From NCBI RefSeq assembly GCF_047495875.1, contig NC_092458.1:112331727-112395726 (forward strand): 64,000 bases of DNA. Reading direction: 5' to 3'. The number at the start of each line of letters is the position of its first letter. The first letter of the stretch is position 1. Positions 35,403-47,749 of the stretch are shown here, one piece after another. The position numbers and the translations under genes are program-made. Origin of the DNA: Pithys albifrons albifrons. Lineage: Eukaryota; Chordata; Aves; Passeriformes; Thamnophilidae. Under the pieces are notes generated by a model that was not told the origin of the DNA, searched no databases, and saw only the letters and a list, made by a program, of their open reading frames with translations.

Positions 35403-38400
35403 CAAAGAATCGTTTTGTTTACAATTCTAACAAAAGAGTGAAACAACTGGATAAAAAGCTTTTATTAAAACCTGGAAAACAATGCCAATACAATCACATT
35501 GATCCATAATCTGCTACTAGCGTACAATAGACAATGTAATTTTACCTTCAAAATACCTCAATTTTCATTCACTTAAAATCTTTCCCATTAAGGAAATATT
35601 TTGTTTTGCTTCAATTTATTCAATTCTGTCAGAGCTTTGGGGATTTTTTTTTTCATTTTGGATACAGTGTGCCTGCAAAAGTTGCTTTCAACCAAAAAAG
35701 TTTGAAATTTTGGAAGTTGAATTTTTTTAAACCAAACGAATAAAAAATATATATTTTGCCCTGAGTTGTGCATTGAATTTGACCCAATTTGCAAATAATT
35801 TCTCAGCCTTTTTCAAAAGGAAAGTAAAAAAAACCCCAAACGTTCCACAATGTTTATCAGCAAATTCAGTATTCACCAATTTTGATAGATCCATAAATAT
35901 TCATAGCAGTATATTGTCATATTGGAACTTGTCCCAGAGAACTTTTTTTTTTTAAATTCATACAATTCTCATATATATGAGGTTTATTTGTTCAAAAGAA
36001 CAGGCATTAATGATTAAAAATGGGACCCTACAGAAAGAACAGAGTATATTACTCTGTTTAAATATTCATGTGTGAAACACAGAATTCAGTCTGCAAATTT
36101 TAAGGTTCACAATCCTTGAATACTTGTGCCTGCAAGCGAGAAGAAAGTCTCAAAGTAAAACCCAGAAAAGAAAAACCAAGCAGAGCTGAATCAAATTCAT
36201 TTAAAAGTAGAAAATGAATATTTGTAGCTTGCCATGTGTTGTTTCCTTTCATGGAATTAAAATGCCTCAATAACTGCATTAAAATAAATTAACATTTTTA
36301 CTCAGCCTTGGTGGTGGTGGTTGGCAGAAGACCATGCAATATGTGCATCACTCTTCCATTAGCCTCAGCCCTCCAGCTGGACAACGGCACTGCTCACGCT
36401 CGGATTCATCCCAACGAGTGCTGAGGATGGAGGAACACTACCCAGTTGTTCGCATGGAGGGGAGCCCTCCAACCTTGGGAGCACAGAAGATGAACAGCAC
36501 TGCCTGTGTGCCCCAGGCTTCCCACACTCGCTGTTCTGGGGATGAGTAGAGAGACGCCAGCACACACAGCCGGTCCAGCGTGGATGCCAGTCCAGCATGG
36601 ATGCCAGTCCAAACTGGATGCTGGTCCCAGTGACTGTGCTTACATGGCAGCTCCTGTACACCAGGAAATTGCAGAGATGTACCTGGAGCTCCCCTCCCTC
36701 TCTGTCCTCATGAGGGACCCAGATATAACTGCAAAGAAGTGAGAACTATCTCAGTTTAGGAGCACTCATCCCAGGTAGTCCGTGTTGTCAGCTGGGCAGT
36801 TCATTAATTTCTTTTCAGTGTTGCTTCTGAGATCTCAACAGGCAGCTGATTTGTCTCGCAGACAGACACAGCCTCCACCCACTCCAAAAGTGATGAGTGA
36901 AAAGTTGCACACTCCCCTGAAGAGGATGTGGCACAGTGAAACTGAGGGAAGCAAACTGCTTTCTGACATGAAGAACAACTCACAACCTCAGCTGCCTGCT
37001 GTTACACATTAAACACAAGCTACAAGCCTTGAGTTATGCAAAGAAACAACTTAAAATCAGACAAAGCAAAGTCCAACATTATTAAAATATATGTTAACAC
37101 AATCTGAAAAATTCATGTATCAATCAGTCCACCAGTCATCACCACAACTTTCTGAAGAATAACTAGTATGTCACATAGCCCATGCTTATTATTAACTCGG
37201 CAAAATATGATTCTGTTTTGCAGTGGAAGCACATTTTAAAGGGTAGAAAAGACACAATCTCCAAAGTCTGTTCTCTGTAAGACCTGTGTCTTTGGGCAAG
37301 GAAGGACTGGAAGGGATGGCCAGAAGGGGAAGCAGTTGTACACATCTGTGTCAGCTTCAATTATGAAAAAGTTCCACAAAACAACTGTAAAATTACAGAG
37401 TTTTTGTAATATATACCTGTTTGGGTTTTTTATTTCCTTCACAGCAAGGCAGAGGTTTGTGGTGTCTGTCAGTTGAACGTATCAAGATATCAATATTTAG
37501 AATAATACCAAAATTAACATTAAAAAGTCTGGATATTTTCCTCAGAGGAAAAAAAAATTGCCATGCAGAAGGTGAGTATTTTGTCCTGCTTTTTTGCCTT
37601 ATATTTAGTAGCTGTAATTCAAGAAAACAGATGGGCATCTCCTCTCTTCTCAGAAATATTTACCTTTTTAACACAAGCCTATCTAGAAAGTAGCTTAGTC
37701 CCATGAAGCTATTCCATGAGCCAAGGTGTACATCTCCCATCTGTGGCTGTCTTGCAGCCAGGTCCCTCAGAAAGTACCATAACCCAGTGAGGGGAATGGG
37801 GAGTAGGAGCAAAGGATGAAGGAGAACGTCAGCACCCCTGTTCTCTTCCTTTCAGAAACAGAGAAGACATTTGCTGTAATTTTTTTCCATTATAAGGGGA
37901 AAAGAACTAGTTCTTTTACCTAACAGCTTGACTTTCCTAGGTATAAACCATCTGTGGCTCTCACCAATGTCAGCAAACAGATGGGGAAAGCCTGATGATA
38001 ATGAAGCCTTTAAAACCTGACACTTCCAGGTTAAAATATAGAGTCAATTATATTGCAGAGATAGATTTCAGGGATTTTTTTTTTCAGAATCAAGAAAAAG
38101 CATTCCTTTTTCAACTGTAGCTGAGTTTCCCCTAATTGCTCAGTCACAGGGGCAGCATGGCCATGGGCAGCAACTTCTGTTCCCGGCCTAGAGAATCCCC
38201 TTACCACTTGTGGGTCATGAACTTCAGGGGCTTCTCACCTGATCCTGATTCCAGCAACCAAATCTATCTACCACATAGGTGTTTGTGACCTTAACTACTT
38301 TAATTCCTGCCCCTTGTAGGCCTACTGCTCCAGGTTGCTGATTTTCCAGGAAAAGCAACTGTGAACTAGCAACCTGCAAGTACAATTACTGCCTTCAGGA

Positions 38401-41400
38401 CTGTGGATAATCCAAGAAAACATCTGCCATACAAGTATTCAAATATGAATAGAGTTGCTTTATAGCTGGACACTTAATTCCCAAAGAACTCCAGTAAGAA
38501 TCAGTATATATCTCAGACTCCACAGGTCAGAGTTTCCTCCCCATCTTTCAGTCAGAGCTACTGGCCTCCCATTCCATACCAAACATGATGGAATTGCACC
38601 ACACATTCCAAACTGAACATAAAGAAGCTGCAAACCTCACATAATTCCTACTTTTAAAAGAACAGAAACAGCAGAAGGACTGAAATAAAAAAACAAATGG
38701 TCCTTCCTCTCCTGCCAGTCAATCTTACAAATAGCATCACTAACCACGATTTAGGCAATGCCAAGCAGGGGGAGAGACACAGGACTACCAGGCCTCTCTC
38801 CTTCAGCTCTTCACTGCTCCTCCTCCTGCACACCCCAGGGAAGTTAATGTTCTCTGAAAGCTACAGTTTCCCCCTTCTGTCGAGGGGTACCCTGCAAAAA
38901 CTCCCAGGAACATCCAACAGAGTCAGCTACTCCACCCTCAAGGAGCCCTCCTCAGAGTCATCACACAGAAGATGATTTTCTGCTAGTTTTTCTTTAAGAA
39001 AAGGAAAATTTTGCCTCTTTTGTTTATAGCACAGCTAGATCAACACTTCCAAATATGAAATACGTACTGTTACCATATAGCAAAGGCCAAGGCTCAATCA
39101 ATAGTTTTCTTTCAGTGTCTTCCATTTCTGTGATTATTTTTTTTACAAGTGGAACAAATTACTTGTGTAACAAAGCATACCAGAAATAGAAACCCATATC
39201 TAAACTGGAAAAACCTACACATCCCACCTCTCAAATGCCAAGTAAAGTCATGACACCAGAGTCAGGATGCCATTTACCACTACCTACACTCTTTTGGTGC
39301 AGTGTGATAAACCAAAGGGGATGCTTGTGTTTACCTGTTTCCTCCCACACCATAAGGGCTTCTTCACTCTCTTTTCCTGAGCCAGTTAACAGCTATAGCT
39401 CTGCGTCAGTCCATGGTTTAGAAATATTCCCCACAGTGGTTTCCAGTGAAACTTCTCACCTCATTTCTCTCCTGGTTACCAGCACTTGTGGCAAATTTAT
39501 TCTCGATGCGAGGGAGTATGATGCACAAGAGTGGAATTGCTGGGGGAAGTGCAGCCCAAACTGCCCCCACTTTTTGTAGACCAGCAATCTGCAGGTGGAA
39601 AACATGACATGAAGTCAGGTCATCTCCCACAGAAGTTAATACTGTCATGGGACTGTGGGCTTGCTGTTAAAAGGTCTTCATTTTCTCCTCTCCCCACAGT
39701 GGCTTAAAATAAAGCCCAGTGGGGAAGCTCCTCGGGATGGGGTGGCAGAGCTTCTCCATGCTGGGAGAACATGCACATCAGGACTTTCAGCTCCTTATTC
39801 AATGTCCAAAGATGCTGTGTGAAAAGTTGAGACATGGCATTACAAAACAAAGGAGAGAAAAAGAAATAAGATGCAGGGGGAAAAAAGGCAACCAGCATAG
39901 AGTGTGCAGAAGTGTCAGGAGGGACCCCAGGAAGCCTCCTGCTCCCCACCACAAGGACTTTGCTGCATTCATTAATGCCACAGACCACACCTTTCTCCCT
40001 ACCTCCTGCCTTTAGGCTTGTGCAGGCAATGTACAGGCTACATGGGTTATAGCTGTGTAGCTACACCTGTGCACAGCTAAGGACCCACTTAAAATACATG
40101 TAAATATCTTAACTTGCTAAAAGTGTCTGTGCTGTGGCCATGTCTTTGTGTGCACATTGCAATATATATATGCACATATTCATATTTCAAAAAGTCAATA
40201 TATAGAAATAAAACATTACGCACACACTTTTACAGCTGCTGTACTTAAGTGACAAGGTATGTAGGGATGCTCAGCTGATGGGGTTGCATCAATTACTTAC
40301 CATTTTCTATATAACTGTCTTATTAAAGTGGACCTGTTCAGTCAAGCAGCTGCCAGGGGTGGCCCAAAATCCTACCTAGCACTGTCAGACACAGCCCTCC
40401 CTCACCACTGGCAACTCCCCCCTACATCAGCAGGCAGCAATTAAAGCTCAGCCCTCAGCAGGTCCTCCAGCCCCGTGGTGTGGCACAGGCTCAGCCCCAC
40501 CAGTGCCTTCCTCCCCTCCAGAAGAGGGGATGCTTTCAGGGGGCTTAGAGTCAAACAGCTATCTTAAAAATGGAGATAGGAGAGCAAAATGCTACTGGCA
40601 GTGCTGCCTCACCAGTTTTTCTCTCCTCTTTTCCTCTTCAGCTCCCTGCATGGACAGCCAAGAGCTGTGTAACCTCATAGCCCTCCTGCACAGGAGGAAA
40701 AGTTGTTTGGCCTGCTTGTAAAGTCTCCATCACTAGAAATCCAAGTGGCACATTTGCTTCCACAGGGTTTACTGTCAGAGCTACTTTATGACTTCTGTAA
40801 TGATAAAGAGACTGGCTAAAGGATTTTAAAAATGCACACACCAGAAGCACCTTTGAATTATATAGGCTTCCAACAAGGCCCTTTGCACAGAATGATTTTT
40901 CCAAGTAAGGCAAAAGGGTAAATTTTCCCTCATGTAAAAGCAGTTAAGCTGTGGACACTGGCTGCAGTTTACCTGGGGGTACCTGCAATTAAACAATGAA
41001 GAAAACAACCTCATTCAAAGTCCAGCATCTCTACTCAACCAGGGTTAGGTACATGTGCTACAAAACTTCTCTAAAGTAGCTTTGATGGAGTTAACAAGGG
41101 CACAGGGAACAGTAATTTCTTTTGACTCATAAGGGATCCTAGACAGCTTGAAAATCCATTTTTACTGAAAAAGACATTTTTAGCTTTGGACTACCTGTCT
41201 ATATTTCTTTATAGGTTCTAGAAATATGTATTTCATAATCTACTCAAATATCTTTTTCCTGTTCACACAATGCAGTTTTGGGATGAAAACCAAAGGAACT
41301 TTTGTTCTCCCCTGTGAAATAGGTGGATGGCATTGACTTGGCAAAGAACAAGAATTGGGCACTATAGGTTTCTGAGCAGGTCCTGAAAGAAACCCCAGCA

Positions 41401-44400
41401 CTGGCTACACTGTTGTTGAGGTGATGGAGAGGTCATCATGACTTGTGAAAGATATTTTTATTTGGGAAAATTAGCATTTACTCATTTTTGAATGGGACTA
41501 AGCTCACAGAATGCATCCCCTTCTACCTCCTCAGGCCACACATGATCTCAGAAACGCTGGTGAGGCCTCAGTCTTGATGAGCAGATCTTGGGCTGAGCCT
41601 CTCTTGAGCTTATCAGAAACACTGTCTGCTCCCAGGAACTACTGCTTGGAAACTGATTTTTCTTGCCCAAACATCAAGTCCAGTGGAACATTAGTTTTGT
41701 TAAGTAACTTTCAAAGAAAGTTACTTTCCCAAATCGTGGCCAAGATAGAAAATTACTATGACTAAAGCCAACTCTTCTGTGACCCTATAAACAGTGGTCC
41801 TAAGCAAGACCATTTGAGCTCCTCTGGACCACAGCAGGCTGTGACCAGCATGTCTCTCTAAGTGGAACACTCAGAGCCCATGAACTGCCAAGTTTGCTAT
41901 AGTTGGAGGATCATCAACAAACACCAACAACTGAGTCTGGGCTGATATCCCCCATTCCTCAAGGCTCAATCTTTGTGGTTGATTTTAGTTTTAGGTTGAT
42001 TGATTTTACAATTTAGTATGATTTTATTCTGTGTGCCTTAACCACTTAGTAAGTAGTAAAGTGAGCCTTGCCAATGAATTTTGTCATGCTTTCACTTTAA
42101 TATTAAGCCTGCTTTTGCTGATTCCTTTGCTGGTAATTCTTTGAGCAACCTAAACCACTCATTTTATGACAGAAAATTCACATTTTTTTATTACTGAAGG
42201 GCACTTACCTCACAGAATGCCTGGTCCTGACGTGTCCTCTGTAACTGTATGTACAGTTGTCCTTAATAGACAGAATGTACATGTATTTTGAGCTGAAGTT
42301 TCACTAGGTGTGTTCAAGTCCCTTGTTACCATGGATGTACACTGATGTTCCCTCCCTCAATGTAAAATGTACCTCTGGTGTCTTATTACTTACAGACGTG
42401 CTGCAAACATCTTGTATTTAGGATTTCACAGCAATTGCAAAGCAAGGTATTTGGAAACAGCTCCATGCTTATACATAGAATACTGAACTACAAAGAGTTA
42501 AAAATCTCTTTGAGCTCGAGAGAAGTGCCTCTTTAAAATTCCTGCTTCACATTCTAGTGTCTTGCAACAACAAAAATTCTCCTTAGTCTCTCCTCAGCTA
42601 TTCCTTAGAGTTGCCAGGAGGTGGAAACATAGCTACACCAACCTAGAGGAGAAGCCTCCTGTTGATGTGCAATTGTACAGCACGCTGCCTGCTGAAGAAT
42701 AGTGCTAAAAATATCTGCAGTCTGAATTGGATCCCAAAACACAGGATCATAGAATGCTCTTCCTGAGCCCCTCCAAGTCTCCCTTCCCTCAACCAGCAAG
42801 AAATCTTAACTGCTTTTTACAGATGCCCTTTAAGCCGCTGCTTCTGTCAGATGTTACACACACATTTATTTCAATAAGAATCCAAAGTCAGGTTGCCTTT
42901 GATGGAAAAGCTCACACAGCAGCAGCCATTGCAGCCCTTCAGAACTGATAAACAAGCAGATACCTGGCAAAGTGATGAGGAGATAAATCTTCACTTGATC
43001 CATTTGTTTAAAAGTTATGTGTCTGCTTTGACATTCAAAAACATTACACACATGTCCAAGTATGAAAAACATGGCAGAGACCAGAAATGCTCATCAGACA
43101 AGCTTTAGTCACTGCTGGAACAGATACAGATGTAACAATCTTCCCTTTGTCATTTGGTACCAAAATTTAAGTCCTGAGAAAGAAGTCCTTTCAAAAAAGG
43201 CAAATTTACATAACTATTTGGAGAAGAGAAGAAGGGCACAGCACTGTTAAAAGGTTGCAGACAAAATAACCTTCGAAAACATTCCAGAGTTAAACATCAC
43301 AACTGATTTTGGTTTCTGTTTTCAGAACAGTGAGTTTGACAGTGACTCCATTTCTGCTCCCCCTCCTTAAGCTCATACCAATGAGAATATATCCATCTTT
43401 CTCAGAGCAAACTGAAGAGCACAGAGGATGGACTAGAAAAATGTCAAGAGATATTTCAGAGGAGAGAACACAGGAAATCCTTCTTTGCATAGAGAGCTGT
43501 AGAAGAATGGGAAACCTCTGTGCTTGGGAGGCAGGCTCCAGAAAGCACAGCTGGAAAGAAACCATTTCTTCATTTCAAAATGCATGATGCTGAGAAATCT
43601 TCTGCCTCAATGATGGCAAAACCTGGAAGAACTGACCATAATGTCAGAAAATTTCAATTCTAGGACTAGAAAAGTCACAAAGAAATTAGTCTTCTAACCT
43701 CGGAGGCAGTTGGGGTTAACTGGTAAAATGAATAAGCCAAACAAACCAGTACCAGGAAGTCCAGAAAAAAGTCCCCCAAAACTTTGAAGTGTGTCACGAA
43801 ATACCATGTGAATCCCAGACAAATCATGTGCAGTAACTTGAAGTTGTTCTCACAGAATCTCAGGAATATTAGCTTGTTTAACCAAAGCAGCTCAGACTTC
43901 TCAATAACTTCACAGTATGAGTCCTTGGGTAGAAAAAAAAGACAAACACATAGAGAAGAAAAAAAATTTACTTGTGTTCAGGAGCAAAACATACCAACCC
44001 AAATTAATAAAGAAGAAGCTTGTTCAAAAAATAAGTAACGCAAGATGACATTTCAGAGTTTCTATTGTGAGGTCATCTGGCCAAGAAGGAAGATTTTCAC
44101 ACATCTAAATCAACTGACAGCTCAGAGACTCAGCATTTAATTTGCAAGATACCTTGTGTCAAATTAGCACACAACTCAACATTCCCTAAAGACCATACAG
44201 GAGGCACCTGAAGTCCATAAAAACAATGGTTCTGAGCTCATTCAGCGCACTCTGTTTTGGCACAGCCAAGAATGGGACACTGAGCCAGGTGACTTCCATG
44301 GATGTTGGCAGGAATCCAGCTCAGCTGCACCGTCTGCAGAATTGCTCAAGACCATTGACCAGTGCAAGTCAGTTGGGATCACTTCACCTTCCTGCCTGGG

Positions 44401-44549
44401 GAGTTTTAGCCTGTTAACCCCTATGGAATTATTACAGTGGGAAAGGCGTTTCATTAAATAATAAGGATCATGCCAGAAAGCCACCAAGCAACCTGTAATT
44501 CTATAAGTTCAATCATAAAACCTATTTTCAGGGAAAAAAAAAAAAACCA
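35403..44549. other. non-coding, possible undetected CD160 3' exon
   Basis: No exon could be called firmly. Two minus-strand segments could serve as a terminal CD160 exon in phase 1: one after an acceptor near 40996 giving GTPR and a stop, and one near 42204-42240 giving a TEDTSGPGIL-type end and a stop next to a GTAAGTG donor. Both are short and unproven. The rest is AT-rich intergenic DNA. Confidence 0.35.
36571..36623. repeat. 17-bp tandem repeat, three copies
   Basis: Three imperfect units of CCAGTCCAGCATGGATG in a row, within a locally GC-rich patch at about 36330-36740. Confidence 0.75.
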
Positions 44550-44563
44550 CTATATATTCTTAC

Positions 44564-44671
44564 CTTTGACATACATAATTATCCACGATATCATAAACAC
44601 AGCCCACATCCTCTCCAGCCTGGAATCTACCCTTAGAGCTTTGTTCACTTCCAGGTCAACTTCTGTCCTCT
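44564..44671 (-). CDS. CD160: CD160 stalk and transmembrane/GPI-signal exon
   Basis: After the acceptor ACTCCACAG the exon enters in phase 1 and reads ERTEVDLEVNKALRVDSRLE, then RMWAVFMISWIIMYVK, ending in phase 1 at GTAAGAAT. The hydrophobic run is about 14 residues, short for a transmembrane helix and similar in length to the human CD160 C-terminal hydrophobic tail. Human CD160 is spliced at this point to make its GPI and transmembrane forms. Confidence 0.78.
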
Positions 44672-46899
44672 CTGTGGAGTAAACAATGTTCACACCTGAT
44701 ATAACAATGACCAACATGCAAATAAAAGTCTACAGAACTGCATCTTTCCTTCCCCAAAAATTGCTGCCCAAAAGGTGAGGTTTTTATTTTATTTCATCAG
44801 TCAAAATATTTCAGAGAAGAAGGCGGCGAAAGATGAATATAATCCCTACATTTTAACAAATACGAGGGAACAGCTTGGAAGGAATATGAATTTGTTTCAC
44901 AGCCCAACCCAGATCAGAACCAACATACAAAGCTCTAGGAGCTCACCACCTTGGCTAATAGATATTCCCTTCTGCTGGAGGTATGGAGCTGAAGTCTCTT
45001 GGCACAAGTAGAGGACACCACACTCTGTGATCAGTTAAGACCCATACAGAAATGATTGCACAGGAGCACTGCCACTGTATGTTTCAGCCTTCCCACTCTT
45101 TCTGCACAACACTTTTTCTCTTCTCAGCAATGAAGCAAGAGAATAAAATTCAGCTCAGTAAGAACAAATAATTCACAGCAGTGGCTGCCACATCTCATGT
45201 CCCATTTCCTCTAAGCACCAAGCCTCCTTGAGGTCTATGTGCACTAGAGTGAATTCAAAAGACAATAAGGCCAGACTGTTTGCACACAGAAGTCTCCATT
45301 TAAGGAAATGCATAGATCTCCATTTTAGAGAAAATATCTTTGCTGACTGTGAATGCTATAAACTCAGAACAGGGTGGAGAGGGTGAACAGGGGCAGACCT
45401 GCACCTATCCTGAGACTAACATACATTTTCCCACATCACTTTTTCCGCACTAATCCTTTCAGCTCTGGTAACGGTGCTCAGAGTAGAAATCCTGTGGGAA
45501 ACTGTTTCCATTAGCTCAGGGAAATCCACAGTCAATCTAATACAAATCCCCAACATTTTTCACATGTCAGTCTTACATTTAGCATGCATAGATAAAGAGA
45601 CAGAGGAGTATGAAACTTACTCCACATGACACAGTTTGGCAGCAATCAATTTCAGTTTCATGCCCCTGGAGCAGAGGATACTCCTTGTGAACACCGTTTT
45701 TATCAGGCAGAAACGTCACTTGAGACACAATCATGTCATCTCCCAACTCCCCCTTAAACAAGCTCCTGGACACACAGAGCTTACCTGTTACATTCACCCT
45801 AATGAAGTGGCCCACAGCAGTTAGGACAGTGTTCTTTATGCTGGCCCTGCACTGATAGCGGCCACTGTCTGACTGGTTGACATTCTGAATTTGCAGAAGC
45901 AGTGAGGACATGACTTTTGCCATGGGGTCTGAGTTCTGTGAGAGGCGGAAGCTTTCCATCTCCTTCCCAAAGCCAGTCTCATTGTGCTTGTTTGTTCTTT
46001 TATACCAGTGAGCCTCGATTTGTGACGCTTCATTCTGTTGATGACTGATGTGGCAGATCAAATTCAGGGTCCTTCCTTCTTCCAGGTATTTCTCAGTAGA
46101 TGGATAACTGATTTCCAGCATGCTGTGTTCTGTGGTGGGAGAGAGCAGACATTAACTGCACTGACATTTGTGACAGGCCAACTCCTCCTCCCCCTCAATA
46201 CTTCTCTACTTCTTTATGTACTTTGAAAGCAGGGGCTATCTTATGCTTCAGATGTGCAAAGAGCACCCAGGATAACAGGTACCACAATGAAAACAATACT
46301 TATTCCCTTGCTTGAAAGGAAGAAAAATCTGTTTCCTCTTGTGGATCTTGCAGCAAAGGTATTATGCAAATGGAATATTCTCTATAATCCTTGCTAATTT
46401 CATAAAAATAGAAGACGAGAAGACATCCTGTCTTCAAAACAAAAGAGAAAGTGAAAGCATCAAGGGAGAGGGATATTTGAGTGGGCTGGGTTTTTTACCT
46501 CTTCAACTTGAAGGTTTGTGCTTTCATCAAATATTGAACTGTTCCATGGACAGAAAATCTGACAATACTGTTTGGCCCAATATACTGCTTCTTTGAGATC
46601 AGGTTTCACCTGCCAGCTCCCTATTCAAAAATCACCATAGAGAAAAGACTAAAATGCATCATGCAGAGCCTGGCTCAGTGAAAGCTTATTGCAATAGATG
46701 TCCTTTATTTCCAATAATGCAGGCAACATCTTCTGACCACATCAAGGAACTCCTAAACTGGACTGAAAAATGCCAAGAATGCTTTTCCATGCCAGGGCTC
46801 CTTCTTACCTGATACCAGCATTGCCAGAGCTGCCATTTGGAACATCAGGATGGGGCTGCTGCCTCCAGCACTCACAAGGAACCCTGTGATCAGACTCAT
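44564..46899 (-). CDS. CD160: CD160-type receptor, single Ig domain, three coding exons found
   Basis: Family role: CD160 is an HVEM-binding receptor of NK and T cells, made in GPI-anchored and transmembrane forms. Exons on the minus strand: 46809-46899 (signal), 45785-46129 (Ig), 44564-44671 (stalk and hydrophobic segment), all phase 1 at internal edges with good GT/AG sites. They encode 181 residues plus one base, close to the 181-aa human GPI form. Matching landmarks include EGRTLNLIC (human EGTRLNLIC), a serine-rich E strand, SGRYQC and the closing ERMWAVFM (human EKVWVMLV). PDZK1 lies next door, as in human. A phase-1 cytoplasmic or 3' exon was not identified. Reading into the intron gives GKNI and a stop at 44550-44552, so a short GPI-like form is possible. 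BTLA, a related HVEM binder, is the main alternative. Confidence 0.83.
45785..46129 (-). CDS. CD160: CD160 Ig V-type domain exon
   Basis: This 345-nt exon is phase 1 at both ends and holds one Ig domain. Markers are LNLICHISHQQNEA (B strand), AHWYKRTNKHNET (C strand with the core tryptophan), MSSLLLQIQNVNQSDSGRYQ (E-F strands) and the paired cysteine in YQCRAS. Human CD160 has an extra cysteine pair around its C strand (FLCKDRSGDC); here the exon shows only the canonical pair. Three or more N-glycosylation sites are visible (NET, NQS, NVT). Confidence 0.88.
46809..46899 (-). CDS. CD160: CD160 signal-peptide exon
   Basis: ATG at 46897-46899 (A at -3) opens MSLITGFLVSAGGSSPILMF, followed by QMAALAMLVS, and the exon ends in phase 1 at a GTAAGAAG donor. 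The exon itself starts at 46913 after TTCTCTTTCCAG, so a noncoding exon must lie upstream. The 30-residue leader is long; a start at Met19 or Met22 would give a more compact signal peptide and cannot be excluded. Confidence 0.8.
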
Positions 46900-47009
46900 C
46901 TTCTGCACTAAAACTGGAAAGAGAATAAAAAAAGGTAGAGGCTGTTATCTGTGAGTTCGTGTCATGAAACAGAGGAGAGACAGTATCACTACCCTGCCCT
47001 GGCACTTAC

Positions 47010-47074
47010 AGAGCACTGAAACACGCACAGACCTTCCCCTGAAACGATGAGCTTGTAAATGACACAATAACCCA
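47010..47074 (-). other. candidate 5' leader exon of CD160
   Basis: A 65-nt segment sits between a good acceptor (TTTAAGTGCAG) and a strong donor (GTAAGTGCC), about 100 nt upstream of the CD160 signal exon. A leader exon is needed here because the signal exon begins with its own acceptor. It carries no ATG in the CD160 frame, so it would be untranslated. Splice sites only; no transcript evidence. Confidence 0.35.
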
Positions 47075-47597
47075 CTGCACTTAAACAAGACAGAGACAGG
47101 AAAACACCAAAAACCCAAAAACTCCAAACTAACCAAACAAATAACAAATGAGCAAGACAACAAATGTCACAAACCAGAACACCCACATTCGCATACTGTG
47201 AGTAAACTCAAGTTGCAGCAACAGCTTACTGAGGCTCAGAGGGCACCAGCTAACAGAGCTGAAGGTTAGGACTTGGAGCACAATCCCTCAATTACTGCTG
47301 CAGTCTACAGTGAATTGAATTGTCAAAAAATTCCTAAAAGCTAGCAAAATTCCTTCATAATTGTTTCTCCTCCTCAAGAGGGCACCTGTATCAAATTATT
47401 TGGCTAACATGGGCAAGAGCCTGACTCCCAGCAAACTAGTGTTAGTCTAGTCTCAGGACACTAAAATGAACGTACAACAGGGTACTGACATCTCTTCTTC
47501 AATGACGAAAAAAATCAATTCTTCTTCCTTTGTTAATTTGTACTCTAAGAATTCTGATGAGAGCAGGAAAAAATTCTGAAAGGAAAAAAATGCTTAC

Positions 47598-47749
47598 CAT
47601 AACATCCTCCAATTTCAGACTAGCGTTAAGAGGCAGGAGAGCTTCTTTCTTTACTTCAAAATATAGATTTTCCTTTTTCCTAGAAAAACAAAGCTGTCTT
47701 TTAGGAATGTCTCTAAGTGCCAGACCAGCAAGTGGATCTTGGCATGCTG
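47598..47749 (-). other. splice-bounded open segment, unidentified
   Basis: This segment is bounded by a TTCTCCTTCCCAG acceptor (a second AG lies 3 nt further) and a GTAAGCA donor. In phase 1 it stays open for 50 codons, including CQDPLAGLALRDIPKRQ and ENLYFEVKKEALLPLNASLK, and leaves in phase 0. I recognise no family. It may be an exon of an unknown minus-strand gene, or a noncoding CD160 leader exon. Confidence 0.35.

Noticed and set aside
46809..46913. second open frame (SAEDESDHRVPCECW) through the CD160 signal exon, continuous with the 47010-47074 segment
   Set aside because: Joining it to the Ig exon gives an early stop, while the MSLITG frame joins cleanly to the Ig domain.
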